Shown in pieces: positions 11,000-23,170 of a stretch of 64,000 nt of DNA (the first letter of the stretch is position 1; every line of letters starts with the position of its first letter). Source of the stretch: Cryptomeria japonica (Eukaryota; Streptophyta; Pinopsida; Cupressales; Cupressaceae); NCBI RefSeq assembly GCF_030272615.1, contig NW_026728909.1, positions 372,001 to 436,000 on the forward strand, read 5' to 3'. The notes beneath the pieces are model-generated. The model did not search any database. It was given only the letters and a program-made list of their open reading frames with translations, and was not told the DNA's origin. The position numbers and the translations under genes were made by a program.

Positions 11000-11057
11000 A
11001 CCTGAAGTCAAGTCATGCACTAAATGCAACCTGAAGTCAAGTCATGCACTAAATGTA
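11000..11057 (+). repeat. 29-bp tandem duplication in the plus-TLP promoter
   Basis: Two adjacent 29-bp copies, 11000-11028 and 11029-11057, differ at one base (ending CA or TA). Each contains AGTCAAGTCATGCA, so the W-box core at 11006-11011 is repeated at 11035-11040. The minus-gene promoter has a single counterpart. It recurs in the other copies at 23334, 35668, 48002 and 60336. Confidence 0.9.
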
Positions 11058-11110
11058 AGTTTGAATTCTAATAACAAGGGCTTTCGTACGATGCATTGAC
11101 AATTCTATGA

Positions 11111-11282
11111 ATACAATACATGTTACACATTTTATGCATATAATACATGTTGCATATACATATAACTGCATCTAGATGCATCTTAGAATCTTATTCATAC
11201 AATGCATGTTACACATCCTATGCATATAATGCATTTTACATAGACATATAACTACATGCAGATGCATCGTAGAAGCTGGATA
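11111..11282 (+). repeat. 86-bp imperfect tandem repeat rich in ATGCAT
   Basis: Two imperfect 86-bp copies begin at 11111 and 11197 with ATACAAT(A/G)CATGTTACACAT. ATGCAT palindromes occur at 11134, 11176, 11202, 11220, 11229 and 11262, and one more lies just upstream at 11091. ATGCAT and CATGCA resemble the RY element bound by B3-domain seed regulators. The block is absent from the minus-gene promoter. It recurs at 23445, 35779, 48113 and 60447. Confidence 0.85.
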
Positions 11283-11433
11283 GAGGGTGCCCTCGTACGT
11301 CACACTACTGCTCAGACTGAGTCCATGCTTCCTTCGTGTCTGCCCGGGAGATCTTTTCCTATATAAATGATGAATCCTTCTTCATATACTCAATCTATCC
11401 ATCTTCATTCGACCGTTCAATACAGACGGTATA

Positions 11434-12217
11434 ATGGCAACAGTATCAGATCTTGTGCTTATTCTTGTGGCTGGACTGGCTATATATCTTCAGATGCAAG
11501 GTAAGCTGTATTGGTAACATAAGAGTTTTAGATTGAATACACTATATATCCGAGGTTCACAATAATAATATGCGTGTGTTTTTTGTTGCAGAGGCGGCAG
11601 CAGTTAAGTTTGAGATAACGAACCAGTGCAGGTACACGGTTTGGGCGGCAGGATTACCCGGCGGAGGGCAGCAGCTCGACCAGGGTAAGACATGGACCGT
11701 CGATGTGCCGGCAGGGACAAAGGGAGCAAGATTCTGGGGCCGAACCGGCTGCTCTTTTGATGCGAGCGACCGAGGAACCTGTCAAACCGGTGACTGCAAC
11801 GGCCAATTGAGCTGCCAGGTCTCGGGAGGCATTCCCACCACGCTGGCTGAGTACACCCTCAATGGAGATGGCAACAAGGACTTCTACGACGTCTCCCTGG
11901 TGGACGAATTCAACGGTCCTCTCTCCATCAATCCTACAAACGGACAGTGCACTGCCCCTGCATGCAAAGCCGACGTCAATGCTGTTTGCCCTGCTGAGTT
12001 GAAGGTGAATGGCGGATGCAATAGTGCCTGCACTGTCTTTCAAACTGACCAGTATTGCTACAGAGGTGCCTATGTCGACAACTGCCCTGCCACAAACTAC
12101 TCGATGATCTTCAAGAACCAGTGCCCTCAGGCCTACAGTTATGCCAAGGATGATACTTCCAGCACTTTCACCTGCCCTTCTGGAACCACTGACTACAGTA
12201 TTGTATTCTGTCCCTAA
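11434..12217 (+). CDS. Thaumatin-like protein (PR-5 family) with 15 cysteines, plus-strand paralogue, copy 1
   Basis: Exon 1 is 11434-11500 and exon 2 is 11592-12217. The 91-bp intron (GTAAGC...TTGCAG) splits a Glu codon after its first base. The product is 230 residues with a hydrophobic signal peptide (about 1-26) and a mature domain about 92% identical to the minus-strand paralogue (17 differences in 204 positions by eye). An ATG at 11570 gives a longer exon-2 reading frame, but it lies in the intron and would leave only a stub of a signal peptide. Conserved positions are changed: Cys179 is Tyr, so Cys187, its partner in the family fold, is left unpaired; Gly82 of the PR-5 signature is Asp; Gly128 of the VDGFN segment is Glu; Gly36 is Arg. 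The frame is open, so a secreted protein is likely made if the gene is transcribed, but its folding or activity may differ from the canonical form. Confidence 0.9.
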
Positions 12218-12389
12218 ATCTATATAGGAGTATGCTCATCTACATCCTAATAATCAGCTATGAGTGTATCACCTCCGTATTTAGTATCTGATATATGGTG
12301 GCATAAACTATCACTCGGTAGTCATATAAATAAGCCATCATTTGTTGTAAGGCGTTAGATGCAATTTTGAAGTATCACAGTTTACTATA

Positions 12390-12395
12390 AATAAA
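12390..12395 (+). promoter_or_regulatory. Poly(A) signal AATAAA of plus TLP (copy 1 gene)
   Basis: AATAAA about 173 nt past the stop codon at 12217, in the part of the 3' flank assigned to the next unit. The counterpart at 56-61 belongs to a plus-strand TLP gene just left of the window. It recurs at 24724, 37058, 49392 and 61726. Confidence 0.6.
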
Positions 12396-12473
12396 AGTCC
12401 AATATTCTAATGGGCAATTTGAAATAGGTAATTCATATGCAATATCTTTTTATAAATGTCTTTTATTATTTTA

Positions 12474-13548
12474 GTAGGGAAGGGGTCCTAAACCCTTACA
12501 AAAAAAACAAATAAACTAGAGAGCAACGACACAATCGCTGGCATCGGATAGCCAACACCCCAGAAAGCATAGAAACAACTCTCAAAAGTAATAAAACACT
12601 AACAATACCCACATAACTAAACATAATAACCCTCTCCAACTTCCTACTATCCATAATACAACTACTAGCATATAACTAAAAAGAGTTCATAATAGTATCA
12701 GAGTACTTAATCCACATGAAAACACCCAACATAAGGCATGCAGGCCTGTTTAGATAAAAGTCCATGTTAAAACTAATACTATCATCTTTTGAAATCAACC
12801 CAGACCAAAAAAAAGCACCAACCCAATAGCATCCTACTCATCCTTGATGACGTTCCATTCCCGCACAAGACACTACATCAGTTCCTTCTAGATCTTAGGT
12901 TACAACATGTCCTCTTTCTGCTCCTCTTGCAGGTTGACATCCTTCATCTTTTTTGCTTTTTTCTTCATCTTTCTCTATCTCAAGACAAACCCCATAACGA
13001 CATTCTGCATAATTCATCAGTAATAGCACATAGGGAATTCAAGGCCTCTCCCATTAGCTGATGTCCTTGCCTATATTCGTCCATCTTCGCTTTAAGGTTC
13101 ATGACCTTAACTTGTAGGTTAATTATCTAGTTTTGCTATTATTTGATGCTAAAATTCTCCTCCTCGGTAGGAGAGTCCTGAGAACAGGGCACCATTTCCA
13201 CATCCTAAAAAAGTATTTTGAAGCAAGGATTTTTGTTTTGAATCAACCTTGTCCTCTAGAGAATCACTTAAACCCTTTGAATCCTCCTTACTGTCCTCCC
13301 CTTGTTCCTCCCCTTCCACCTGAAATTCCTCATCCTCCCCCCCTCCTCACTAGAGCTCCTGAGTTGTCATCATCATCAAGGGTAAAAGCCTTTGCCGGTT
13401 CAGGGGAAACATCTTCGGTTTCAATTTGTTTTTCTTGTCTTTGGCGAGCAGATGAGCCGACCTTCTTTCACCAAAGTGACCCTCCTATTTCTCCTTTTCA
13501 TGCAGGTTATCTTTCACCTAATCTCATAGTTCTTAAAAGATGAAAAAT
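12474..13548 (-). mobile_element. Degenerate transposon-like remnant, copy 2
   Basis: As copy 1, with private base changes at 13239 and 13536. Confidence 0.4.
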
Positions 13549-16444
13549 CAGACACCAATAATATCTATAGGTCCATTGCTATTGTATCCCATCCGTCGTA
13601 TGATCAGGAATCATTAACCATATTGTTGTGTTGGTATGGCCACCTCTAGAGTAGCAGCTCTGACCTCTTCCTCATCCTTGTATAGCCAACTAAGGATGTC
13701 TTTCCCTTATGATTCATTTGCTAGTGTGCCCAATTGGATAAATTTTCCATCAAACTTGGTGATGGGTTGTGTTGATTGATGTGTCGATGCAGAAGGTTGT
13801 CCATGAGATTTTGGTGATGTTGGTAATTTTGATAGACACATGGGTTCAAAATAGTATTCTCCCATGCCTTGATCTTTGATTTCAACTTTTGTTTGAAGTC
13901 CATGGATAAAGACTTGATTTTTTCTTGATGATGATCTAATGCTAAGGAAGCTGGAGCTTTCCTATTGTGTGGAACTAGGCTGTCTTGAGCTGTCCCCATA
14001 GCATTGCAATGTTGAAAAGGATTATTATCGGTAGATATGGAGATTTCCTGTCCATTATATGGGAATTTGACACACTGATGGTATGTTGAAGGCACTACTT
14101 GCATTTCATGTATCCAAGGATGACCCAATAGAATATTGTATGTTAAGTCTATGTCTAAGACTTGGCACATAGTGTCCCTTTGTATCAGTCCTACCTAAAT
14201 AGGTAGTATCACTGTTCCTTTAGATGACTTGTCTTCATCATCATAGGCCTTGATGGTGATCTTTTTGTTTGGATCAATAGACTTCTCAAAGAAGCCTAAT
14301 GCACGGATAAGCTTTAAAGCACATATATTGAGACCAACTCCTCCATCTATTAATACTCTTTTAACTCGATGTTTGTAGACTAAGACTTTGATATGAAGGG
14401 GAGTGTTATGTGGATGACTCAAAGAGACATTATCATGTTGGAAAAGGTGAGTTTATGAGGCCCTGTCATATGAGCCACCATGGCTTGGAATTTTATCAAT
14501 GTCCAGATCTTGAGGAATGTTTGTTTCAACCAATGCTTGTTCTAAGATATCCTTATCTTTTGGTGAGAACTTGAGCAACTCGAGTATAGATATTTGAGCA
14601 GGAGTTCTCTGTAGTTGATAAACCAAATCATATTGAGTATTGGGAATAGTGGTGGATGTTGATGTATGCCCTTTCAAGATGCATTTTTGAGCTTTGGTTG
14701 TCACATTGATTGATGCATGGTCTTGTTTGTCCTTGATTTTTATGACATTTATTTGGTTATCATCTATCAATATGTGATTGATGGTGTTGTTGTACAGGTG
14801 ATTTATACAAGCTCCTCTTGTATCATTTGATGATGGAGCTCCTCCCTTCTTGTAATTTGGAAGAGGATTTTTAAAAGCATCGTGGTCACCGTTTGTTTTG
14901 AGACCATCAACCATTAAATCACCTCTATTGATCATATCCTGAACAATATTCTTAAGCCTCATGAAATCATTTGTGTGATGTCCTTTGTTTCGATGAAAAT
15001 CACAAAAATACGAATCATTCCACCAAGGTGGTTTGACCTGGGGTTCAAAGTTGTTTATGGTCAGTAATGTGATAATTTTGTTCGCCAGGAGTTCTCGAAA
15101 TGTCAATTCTAAGGTTTTCCCTAATGGTGTGTAGATGTGTCTATTTGGGAAAGTGTTGGTGTTACCTCTTTGGTTTGTATTATTCCCTCAGTTAGCCTTG
15201 TTTATTGTTGTTGCCTTGGGTATTGTTATTGGTATTTGAAATTGAAGGTCCTTGATTGGTATTTTGTGGATAAGTGTTAGTGCCTTGATTAACACCCTTT
15301 TGATTTTTGTTAGATTGTGGATTACCTCATAAAGCTAATACTGGTTGTTTGGACTTCATATCATTAGCATCAGCTCCTCCATCATTAACAATGTTTTTGT
15401 TTCTTGTCCAAAATCTTGATTTGTCTAAAGTGTTGTTGTTATTTTTATTGTTAAAGGAGTGAGTGTTGGATGAGTTAATTCCTTCCTTAAATAACTTCAA
15501 TGTTCCTTTCTTGATGTAGGCTTCCTCTACTTGGATTCCATTTTCTATCAACTTGGTAAAAGCTGGTATGCATTGGAGCTTGAGTTGATAACACATCTCA
15601 CTATTTAGATTGTCAATAAAGATCTCCATCTTTTCCTTTTCAGGCATGTCTCGAGGATATCTCGAAACCATACGTCTCCAACACTGAAGAAACACCATGA
15701 ATGTTTCATTGCTTTTTTGTTTGGTGTTGCATACATCCAACATGGTGATTGCATCCTAAATATTATAGGAGTATTTTGTGATAAATTTGTTTACAAACTC
15801 ATCAAATGATCTGATGGGAAGTGTAAGTTTAGACAACCACTCCATTGTTTTCCCTCCCAAACTTCTTGGGAATAGTCTCATTAAGAATCATCGTGAGAAA
15901 ACTCTAGGCTTATGGTACAAAATTCCCGAACATGATTGCGAGGATCACTTTTAGCATCGTATTTGTCGTACTTTCGCATATCTGAATTTGGGGGAAAAGG
16001 TATCATGTTTAATCTCCTGTCAAAGGAGTAAGGACAGATTTCATCCAAGGAGTATCGCATTGTGGTCCCTTGTTGCATGTTCTACATTTGCCTTTGCAGC
16101 ATTTGGATTTGTTGTGTAAGAGTGACCATGGGTGCATTTGTATGTCGAGGGAAACCTTCCCCCTTTCATTAAGATTATCCTGAGGTCGGCCATGGTTGTG
16201 TTCGGGGGTGTTATTTTGTTCATGCATGATTTATGGGCCATGTGTTTCTTCTTCTATTTTTTGGTCTTGATAGGCATAATTTCTAGACCTTGTTCTAAAA
16301 ATTCTTTCAGCGACATTCCTTAAGTTTTCGGTATTAAAATCTTTAGGAAGTGTAACTCCTTTTCTAGTTAGCATGAGCATATATTTTTCCTCGTTTGCTT
16401 CAATAAGTCTTTCCATGAGCCTTTGGAATGAGGGGTTTTCTTGA
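13549..16444 (-). pseudogene. Broken gag-protease region, copy 2
   Basis: Same breaks as copy 1. Private amino-acid changes come from T at 14680 (Val to Ile) and A at 14943 (Gly to Val). Confidence 0.8.
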
Positions 16445-16683
16445 CATTCTTGGAGTTGTCATTCCTAAGTCACTTTGCTCAATGATTTGAGAGAAAAGAC
16501 ATTGACTTGAGGGATCATGTTAGATAGAGAACAATGGAACATCCCTTGGGAAGTTGAGCTATTCAATATAGCTCCATAACTTGCACCAAGAGTCCCATTG
16601 GTGTGTGGATCTTTTGGAACCTTAATTTTACGTTTCTGTACACCACATTTCCTGCACACATTTGTGGCGCCCACCATGGGGCC
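16445..16683 (+). mobile_element. Inverted LTR-end fragment with PBS-like motif, copy 2
   Basis: As copy 1; PBS-like motif 16665-16683. Confidence 0.7.
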
Positions 16684-17898
16684 GAACCCCATTAATCTTA
16701 TCATTTTTTTTGTAGGAGCAATATTGCAAGCACGTGGGAAAGCTGGTTTAGCACATTGGGACCTTTCTTTAGTGCGTAGAAACATTAGTTAGTGCTTCTA
16801 GTATACTATTTAGTGAAGACCTCTCCACTAGCACATTTAGACTTTTTGTTAGCACCTGATATTCTGGTTGTATTCTATATCATCATAACGCATTCGACAA
16901 ACATAGTAGAACATTCGGTAACCATCTTAGCGCATAGAAGTCATTTTGTAGCACATTTTCATGTTTTTGTAGTGCATCTGCACGTTTCTGTAGCTCACCT
17001 GTGCAATAGTCTAATGCATAGCTCTAACAAAGGAAAACGCAAAACTGTAATCGAAGAAAGAAAATTTTAGGCTTGTGAAGCCCACCCTCAGAATTTGATT
17101 ATTTTGCTAACTGATTTTGTTCAGGTTCAAACCTTTTTCTGCAGGAGCAATAGGAGTTAGTTTAAGTTTTTCTTTTCTTTCTTTCAAAAGTTAGTTAAAA
17201 AGAACTCACCCTCTTTTTTATTGCAAAAGCTTAAAATAAACCTCATAAGTTCTTTGGGATGTTTAAAATGAACTTCATACTTTCCTTTGGTATTTAAAAC
17301 AAAACTTCATCTTTTTCTTATTGCATGGGTAAAAAGAACAACAAAGAAAAAAATTTCATTCTTCCAAGTTAGGAAAACACTTCGTTCGGGTTTTAAAAGA
17401 ACAACAAATTTACTTTTCAATCAACAAAGGTAAAAAGAAATTCACCTTCCTTTGGTGCCTAAAAGGATTCATTTTAATTTATTGCAAAAGTAAAAGAAAC
17501 TCATCTTTATTTTGTGCAAGGAAAAAGGGAAAGTTCTCACTTATCAACTTTAATTTTGTTGACCAAAATCACGATTTCTTTTGTTGACCAGGATTTCCAA
17601 TTTTTTGATAGAAAATCATTGCTATAAAAGGTTAAAAAGAACACCATACTTTTTGGAGCAAAATCTCCAAACAGAAGTTAGCAAATCATTTCTTTGAAAG
17701 GTTAAAAAGAACACTTGAGTGCCTTGTCTCGAAAGTGGAAAGTATATGCTCTCCCCTTAATTGGGTGACCAAAATGCCAAACCACTCTTTCATGCTTTCT
17801 TCATTTCAAGCAGTTAAATCGTTTAGCAAGCCTGTCATCCCGAGTTTCTCTTAGAGTGCCATTTAAATGGTCGGTGAGAAGGGAATGACCTAATTTCG
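16684..17898. mobile_element. Retroelement leader, copy 2
   Basis: As copy 1. Confidence 0.6.
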
Positions 17899-17921
17899 AG
17901 CCCCATGGTGGGTGCCAGAAA

Positions 17922-19349
17922 TGTTTGTGGGAAATGCAGTGGTGTACAAAAACATAAAATTCAGGTTCCAAAAGATCCACACACCAATGGGACTCTTGGT
18001 GCAAGTTATGAAGCTATATTGAATAGCTCAACTTCCCAAGGGATGTTCCATTGTTCTCTATCTCACAGGATCCCTCAAGTCAATGTCTTTTCTCTCAAAT
18101 CACGGAGCAAAGTGACTTAGGAATAACAACTCCAAGAATGGGTGATGTTTGATTAATTTACCATGATTTCATTCCTAGATATGTATGATATTGAATCTAT
18201 GATGATTTTAAACTAGTATGAATTTTATGTTATGATAAAGATTAGCAATCCTCTCCTAACAATATATACTAGTCTAACATGGATATGCTATGATATTTAA
18301 AATTACTTCTAAAATGCTATTAAGATGATTTTATCAAAGAGAGGCTAAATGCTCAGTAAAATGACTATAGATTACATGCATGAAACTTGGATATCTCAAA
18401 ATGAGAGAATGAGAGCTCTATTTATAGGGAAAATAGGGAAATGGATGGTCAAGATTGGATAATCTTAACAAGGGCCAGGATTGAAAGTTATCAATCCATG
18501 TTTACAATTCTCACCAATGAAATGGTGACAATTGTCAACAAGAGGTTGCTTGAGAGGAGATGAAATAATAATTAAATGCTTGAGAAGACATGATGGTTAC
18601 CTTAGGAGCTAAGGGTTAATGTTAGGTTAGGGTTATCCATTGGATAAAGCTTTTACCCAAGCAGTAAACTCTTGTGCAAGGGTTAAAGGGATAACCAAAG
18701 TTAAAGCCATGAATGTTTTATGAGACCCTTGGGTTAGATGAGGGTTGAGTTAGAGAGAAAGTCTCTAGCCATGAAAGAAGGTTGAGTTAACCATTAATGG
18801 TTATGAAGACTTTGAGGGTTAACTTGTTGAGGACATAAAGCCTTTAATAGTTATTGAAGACTTTGAGGGTTTGAGAAGTGACTTCCCTTTTCTTAGGGAT
18901 GTGACAATAATTAGGAGATGGATTAGGCTAAATTAGAATTGATTAGAATAATCTAGAAGGGGTTTAGGGAGGCAAGTGGGAGATGTAGGAAAATGGAAGT
19001 GGAGGAAAAAGGAATTTAATTAAAATAAAACTACTTTATTTCAATCAAATAGATGCAACTTGCATAAATACAAGTGAGGGATTTAAATAAATAAATTAGA
19101 ATTATTTATTTGCAAGGATTAATTTAATTAAATGTAAGTTTAATTAAAAGGGGAGAAGGGGGAATTTAATTAAATAAAGTAATTTATTTAATCAAAGGCT
19201 AGAAAAGGCTTAGGTGAACTTAATTAAATAAATTGAGTAATTCATTTAATCAAATAGATGAATATAAAGAATTTAATTAAATAGAAGAATGAGATTAAAA
19301 TAAATATTAAATATTCATTTAGGAAAGTGGTCAGATTTATACGTCTACA
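17922..19349 (-). mobile_element. Probable LTR, copy 2
   Basis: As copy 1; PBS-like motif 17899-17917, TATA box 18419-18426. Confidence 0.65.
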
Positions 19350-20607
19350 ATAATTACTATCATATCACCAATAATGTGATAAAGGCAATTTGTATGTAAT
19401 ATATAGTTACGGAAAAATTTCTCCCATCTTATTATTATAGTTTAAAAATTTTAAATATGTGTATATCCATGCAAATTTATTAGAATCCACTATTATGGAT
19501 TGAGTTGATACAATATGTATTGGAAAGTAGATTAGTTTTGTGTTGAGTATATTTATTTATTAATTCTTACTCTATCTTATTAGCACCATATGTCCTTGTC
19601 ACATCAAAGAGTGACATATCTTACTACAAACATAAAATAAATACATAATGAATACATATTTCAAAATTAGAAATATATAACAACTTTCAACTAAAAAATA
19701 TAAAATTAATTTCAAGTAAAATGAAATAATCTTTCCAAATAAAATAACTCATAACATTTAAATAAAAATAAGAACAAGAAAAAAAAAATGTCAAGTAATA
19801 TAATTTTAATTATTGTAAAGTAATTTGGCTCATGGGTTCCTTTCCCTATTGAGGTGGTTGGAGATAGGGTGAAGAACTGATAGTGCTAAGTGCAAAAGTG
19901 TGTGGACTTCTTAAAGGCCTCCATTAATGTAGTGAGTCTAGATCATGTCAACTCGTCCTTTGCATTCACAAACAACCAAAAACCTAATCAAGATATTCCA
20001 AAAGGTAATAATGTGAAAATTGAAACTTAGTTTCTCTAGTATGTTTAGTTTGAATGTAAAGCTGATAAGAGATATTGGATGTAGCTACTATGTAGGATTT
20101 TGTCTACGTAAGTAAGAGTAGAGATGCATTCTGGCCCTATTTTAGATTTGTTATTTAATTGAAAAATTTTCAATTTTTAATATATATGGAATGCAACACC
20201 CAAAAGTAGCTAGTTTACAAAAAAATCAATTGTGACTCAAAATTTTATTTGATGAATGTAAATAATCTATATTTTAAAATTAAGATTTATAATTCAAAAC
20301 AAGTAAATATCTGTACTATTTGAATATATATATATATTTAATATATTAGAACTTAAAATGTTAAAAAGATAACTGCATATGGATTAGCTTTTCCTCATTA
20401 CCCATTAAAATACCGATGGAATTTTATTTACAATAAACTGTGATACTTGGAAACTGGCATGTATACCTTACACCAACCGATGGCTTATTTACATGACTCT
20501 ACCAAATGATAGTTTATGCCACCATATATCAGATACTAAATACACGGGTGATAAGATCATAGCTGATTATTTGGAGGTTATAATGACTATGATGATCCTA
20601 TATATAT

Positions 20608-21402
20608 CTAGGGACAGAATACAATACTATAGTCGGTGGTACCAGAGGGGCAGGTGAAAGTGCTGGAAGAATCGTCCTTAGCATAACTGTATGCCTGTGG
20701 GCACTGGTTCTTGAACATCATCGAGTAGTTTGTGGCGGGGCAGTTCTTGACATAGGAACCTCTGCAGCAATACTGGTCAGTTTGAAAGACAGTACAGGCA
20801 CTATTGCATCCACCATTCACCTTCAATTCAGCAGGGCAAGCAGCATTCACGTCGGCTTTGCATGCAGGGGCAGTGCACTGTCCATTTGTAGGATTGATGG
20901 AGAGAGGAACGTTGAAGCCGTCAACCAGGGAGACATCGTAGAAGTCCTGGTTGCCATCTCCATTTAGGGTGTACTCGACCAGCGTGGTCGGAACGCCCCC
21001 CGAGACTTGGCAGCTCAGTTGGCCGTTGCAGTCACCAGTTTGACAGGTTCCTCGGCCGCTCGCATCGAAAGAACAGCCAGTTCGGCCCCAGAATCTTGCC
21101 GCCTTTGTCCCTGCCGGCACATCGACGGTCCATGTCTGACCTTGGTCAAGCTGCTGCCCTCCTCCTGGTAGTCCTGCCGCCCAAACTGTGTACCCGCACT
21201 GGTTTCGTATATCAAACTTAACTGCCCACGCCTCTGCAACAAAACATACACACACAAAAATTATCGTAAGGCCTAGAGAGATGTATATACCATTCAACAA
21301 CCTACAACACGTATTATTTTACCAACACATCTTACGTTGCATATGTAAAGATATGGCCAGTCCAGCCACAAGAACAAGCGCAAGATCTGATACCATCGCC
21401 AT
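20608..21402 (-). CDS. Thaumatin-like protein, minus-strand paralogue, copy 2
   Basis: Exons 21402-21336 and 21233-20608. The spliced protein matches copy 1, with all 16 cysteines and the same splice sites. It lies divergent to the plus-strand TLP at 23768. Confidence 0.95.
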
Positions 21403-21644
21403 TATACCGTCTGAATTGAACGATTGAATGAAGATAGATAGATTGGGTATATGAGGAGGGATTATTCATTTATATAGAAAAAGATCGCTCCGCCGGTCAT
21501 GAAGGAAGCAACAGAGGAAGGACCCGGCATGAGAAGGCTAGTATCGTACGCATTCCGGTTACAGAATTCAAGCTTGCATTTATAACATGACTTGACTTCA
21601 GGTAAGAGCTGCCCAGTTTCCAACCGTAAGGGTCATCAATATTC
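21403..21644 (-). promoter_or_regulatory. Promoter of minus-strand TLP, copy 2
   Basis: Same sequence as in copy 1; TATA box 21469-21476. Confidence 0.7.
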
Positions 21645-23170
21645 AGATAATAGCTGTAATATTAAAGACAACCAAGTTTCACAACAAATCAAACCAACAA
21701 AACATAAATAGCCATATGATATGGGAAAAAAAGGATGTTGGATTTAGTTTCATTGAACTTTAACTCTAAAGTAGCCAAATAAATATATAAGGACTTCCTA
21801 AAGTTTATTTTTTTATTTATTTTTGTAGCCCCCACCAATATTGTATAATAGACAAATTAGATATGGGACTGAGCATTAAGACTTCTATTTGAAGACCAAC
21901 CCTAGATAACACCCTTGGCCCTTCAACTATTAATAAATAATTTAGAGCCAACTACCTTAAGAATAAATATATAACGGGGTGAAGGACTCCCTTGTAAGAT
22001 AAAATAGGACAAGAATGAAATATTGAAAAAAGAATTTAATATGATCTAACAAATATATTTTTCAAATTACCAATATAAACCTGTAAATTGGGAAAGAAAT
22101 CTAGACTCCTAAAGAGGAATTGCTTATCTACAAAGAGAAAATATTCTCAAGGAGTTTCAAGCCTTTTGCAAATAGGGAAGGGTTGCAAAGAAGATGTAAG
22201 GGAGTTTAGATTACTTTCTTAGAATTTCTTAGTCATAGTTAAAATTTTATGTATGATTACTTATTTTTAATCTCATTGTTTGAAACTAAGTATATACAAA
22301 GAAAAAAAATCCTAAAATAATCATAAAAAAAATCTCTGACTAGAAAATTTTAAATATTTAGAAAATATAGTTGTCCTTTTAGATTTGCAAATTTCTAAAA
22401 AAAACTTGTTCCCCTAGACCTAATCGACATTTCAAGATATTCTTATTTCACTATTGATAATAATTTAGTCTATTTTTTTAAATCATAAGTTCATATTCCA
22501 CTACTTATTTAACATTTTTATTTGAAAGCAAATAATACCTATTTAAAAATTAAACCAATTTTTTGAAATTATTATAATATTAGTTACAAAAGTCAATTAA
22601 AATGTATATTTTTCAAATATTAAATTTTAAACTATTGATATGTTGAGTATTAATTAATAAGTTGTAATCTCACTTTTAATTATCGACAAACTTGAAAAAT
22701 TTATAAATACATTAATAAACATAAAATTTTAAAAATAGATTGAGAAACATTCATAAGAAAACAAAGTATATAATTTAGAAAAATGGATCAATCAAACAAA
22801 ATATCAAGTTTAACCAAAAGAAATTGTAAGCTTTTCCAATTTGATTCTATGAACTTAACATCTTCTTCAAATAATTTTTCTACAGTTTTTTGTTTGAACA
22901 TTATTTATTAATAAATTGTATTCTCACTTTTAATTACTAATAAACTTAAATAAATTTATAAATACATTAATAAGAATAAATTTAAAAAATAGATTTAAAA
23001 ACACTTATAAGAAAACAAAATATATAATTTTTAAAAAGTGGGTCAATCAAACAAAATATCAAGTTTAAGCAAAAGAAATTCTATGAAGTTAAAATCTTTA
23101 TCAAGATAATTTTACATCTTCCGATTTGATTCTTAGGCTACCTTGGCTTTTCAAGTCACTGAAATAGTTA

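Larger units (their letters stand above)
10837..11433 (+). promoter_or_regulatory. Expanded promoter of plus-strand TLP, copy 1
   Basis: A TATATAAA box is at 11360-11367, about 66 bp before the ATG, at the same spacing as in the minus gene. Upstream, the region shared with the minus-gene promoter has been enlarged three times. A diverged extra copy of the upstream module lies at 10837-10966. A 29-bp tandem duplication (11000-11057) doubles the AGTCAA/TTGACT W-box. A stretch at about 11091-11282 holds two 86-bp repeats and seven ATGCAT palindromes. A CGTCA (TGACG, bZIP-type) element sits at 11298-11302 and I did not find it in the minus promoter. Binding roles are inferred from the motifs only. 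Confidence 0.7.
1..12334. repeat. Tandem unit copy 1 (12,334 bp)
   Basis: The sequence from base 1 recurs exactly at 12335, and every gene, retroelement part and spacer recurs with the same 12,334-bp spacing. No length difference from later copies was seen. The one change private to this copy is T at 1402, where copies 2-6 have G; it is synonymous in the gag-protease remnant. The copy carries one divergent TLP gene pair and one retroelement remnant. Confidence 0.98.

Noticed and set aside
11654-12043. Antisense frames over the TLP exons (for example 11654-12043 minus, 8448-8633 plus, 8681-8923 minus, 8854-9093 plus)
   Set aside because: They are shadows of the GC-richer TLP coding exons, with no family features.
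11570-12217. Start of the plus TLP at the ATG at 11570
   Set aside because: This ATG lies 22 bp before the splice acceptor, inside the intron. It would give only a stub of a signal peptide, while exon 1 at 11434-11500 matches the paralogue.
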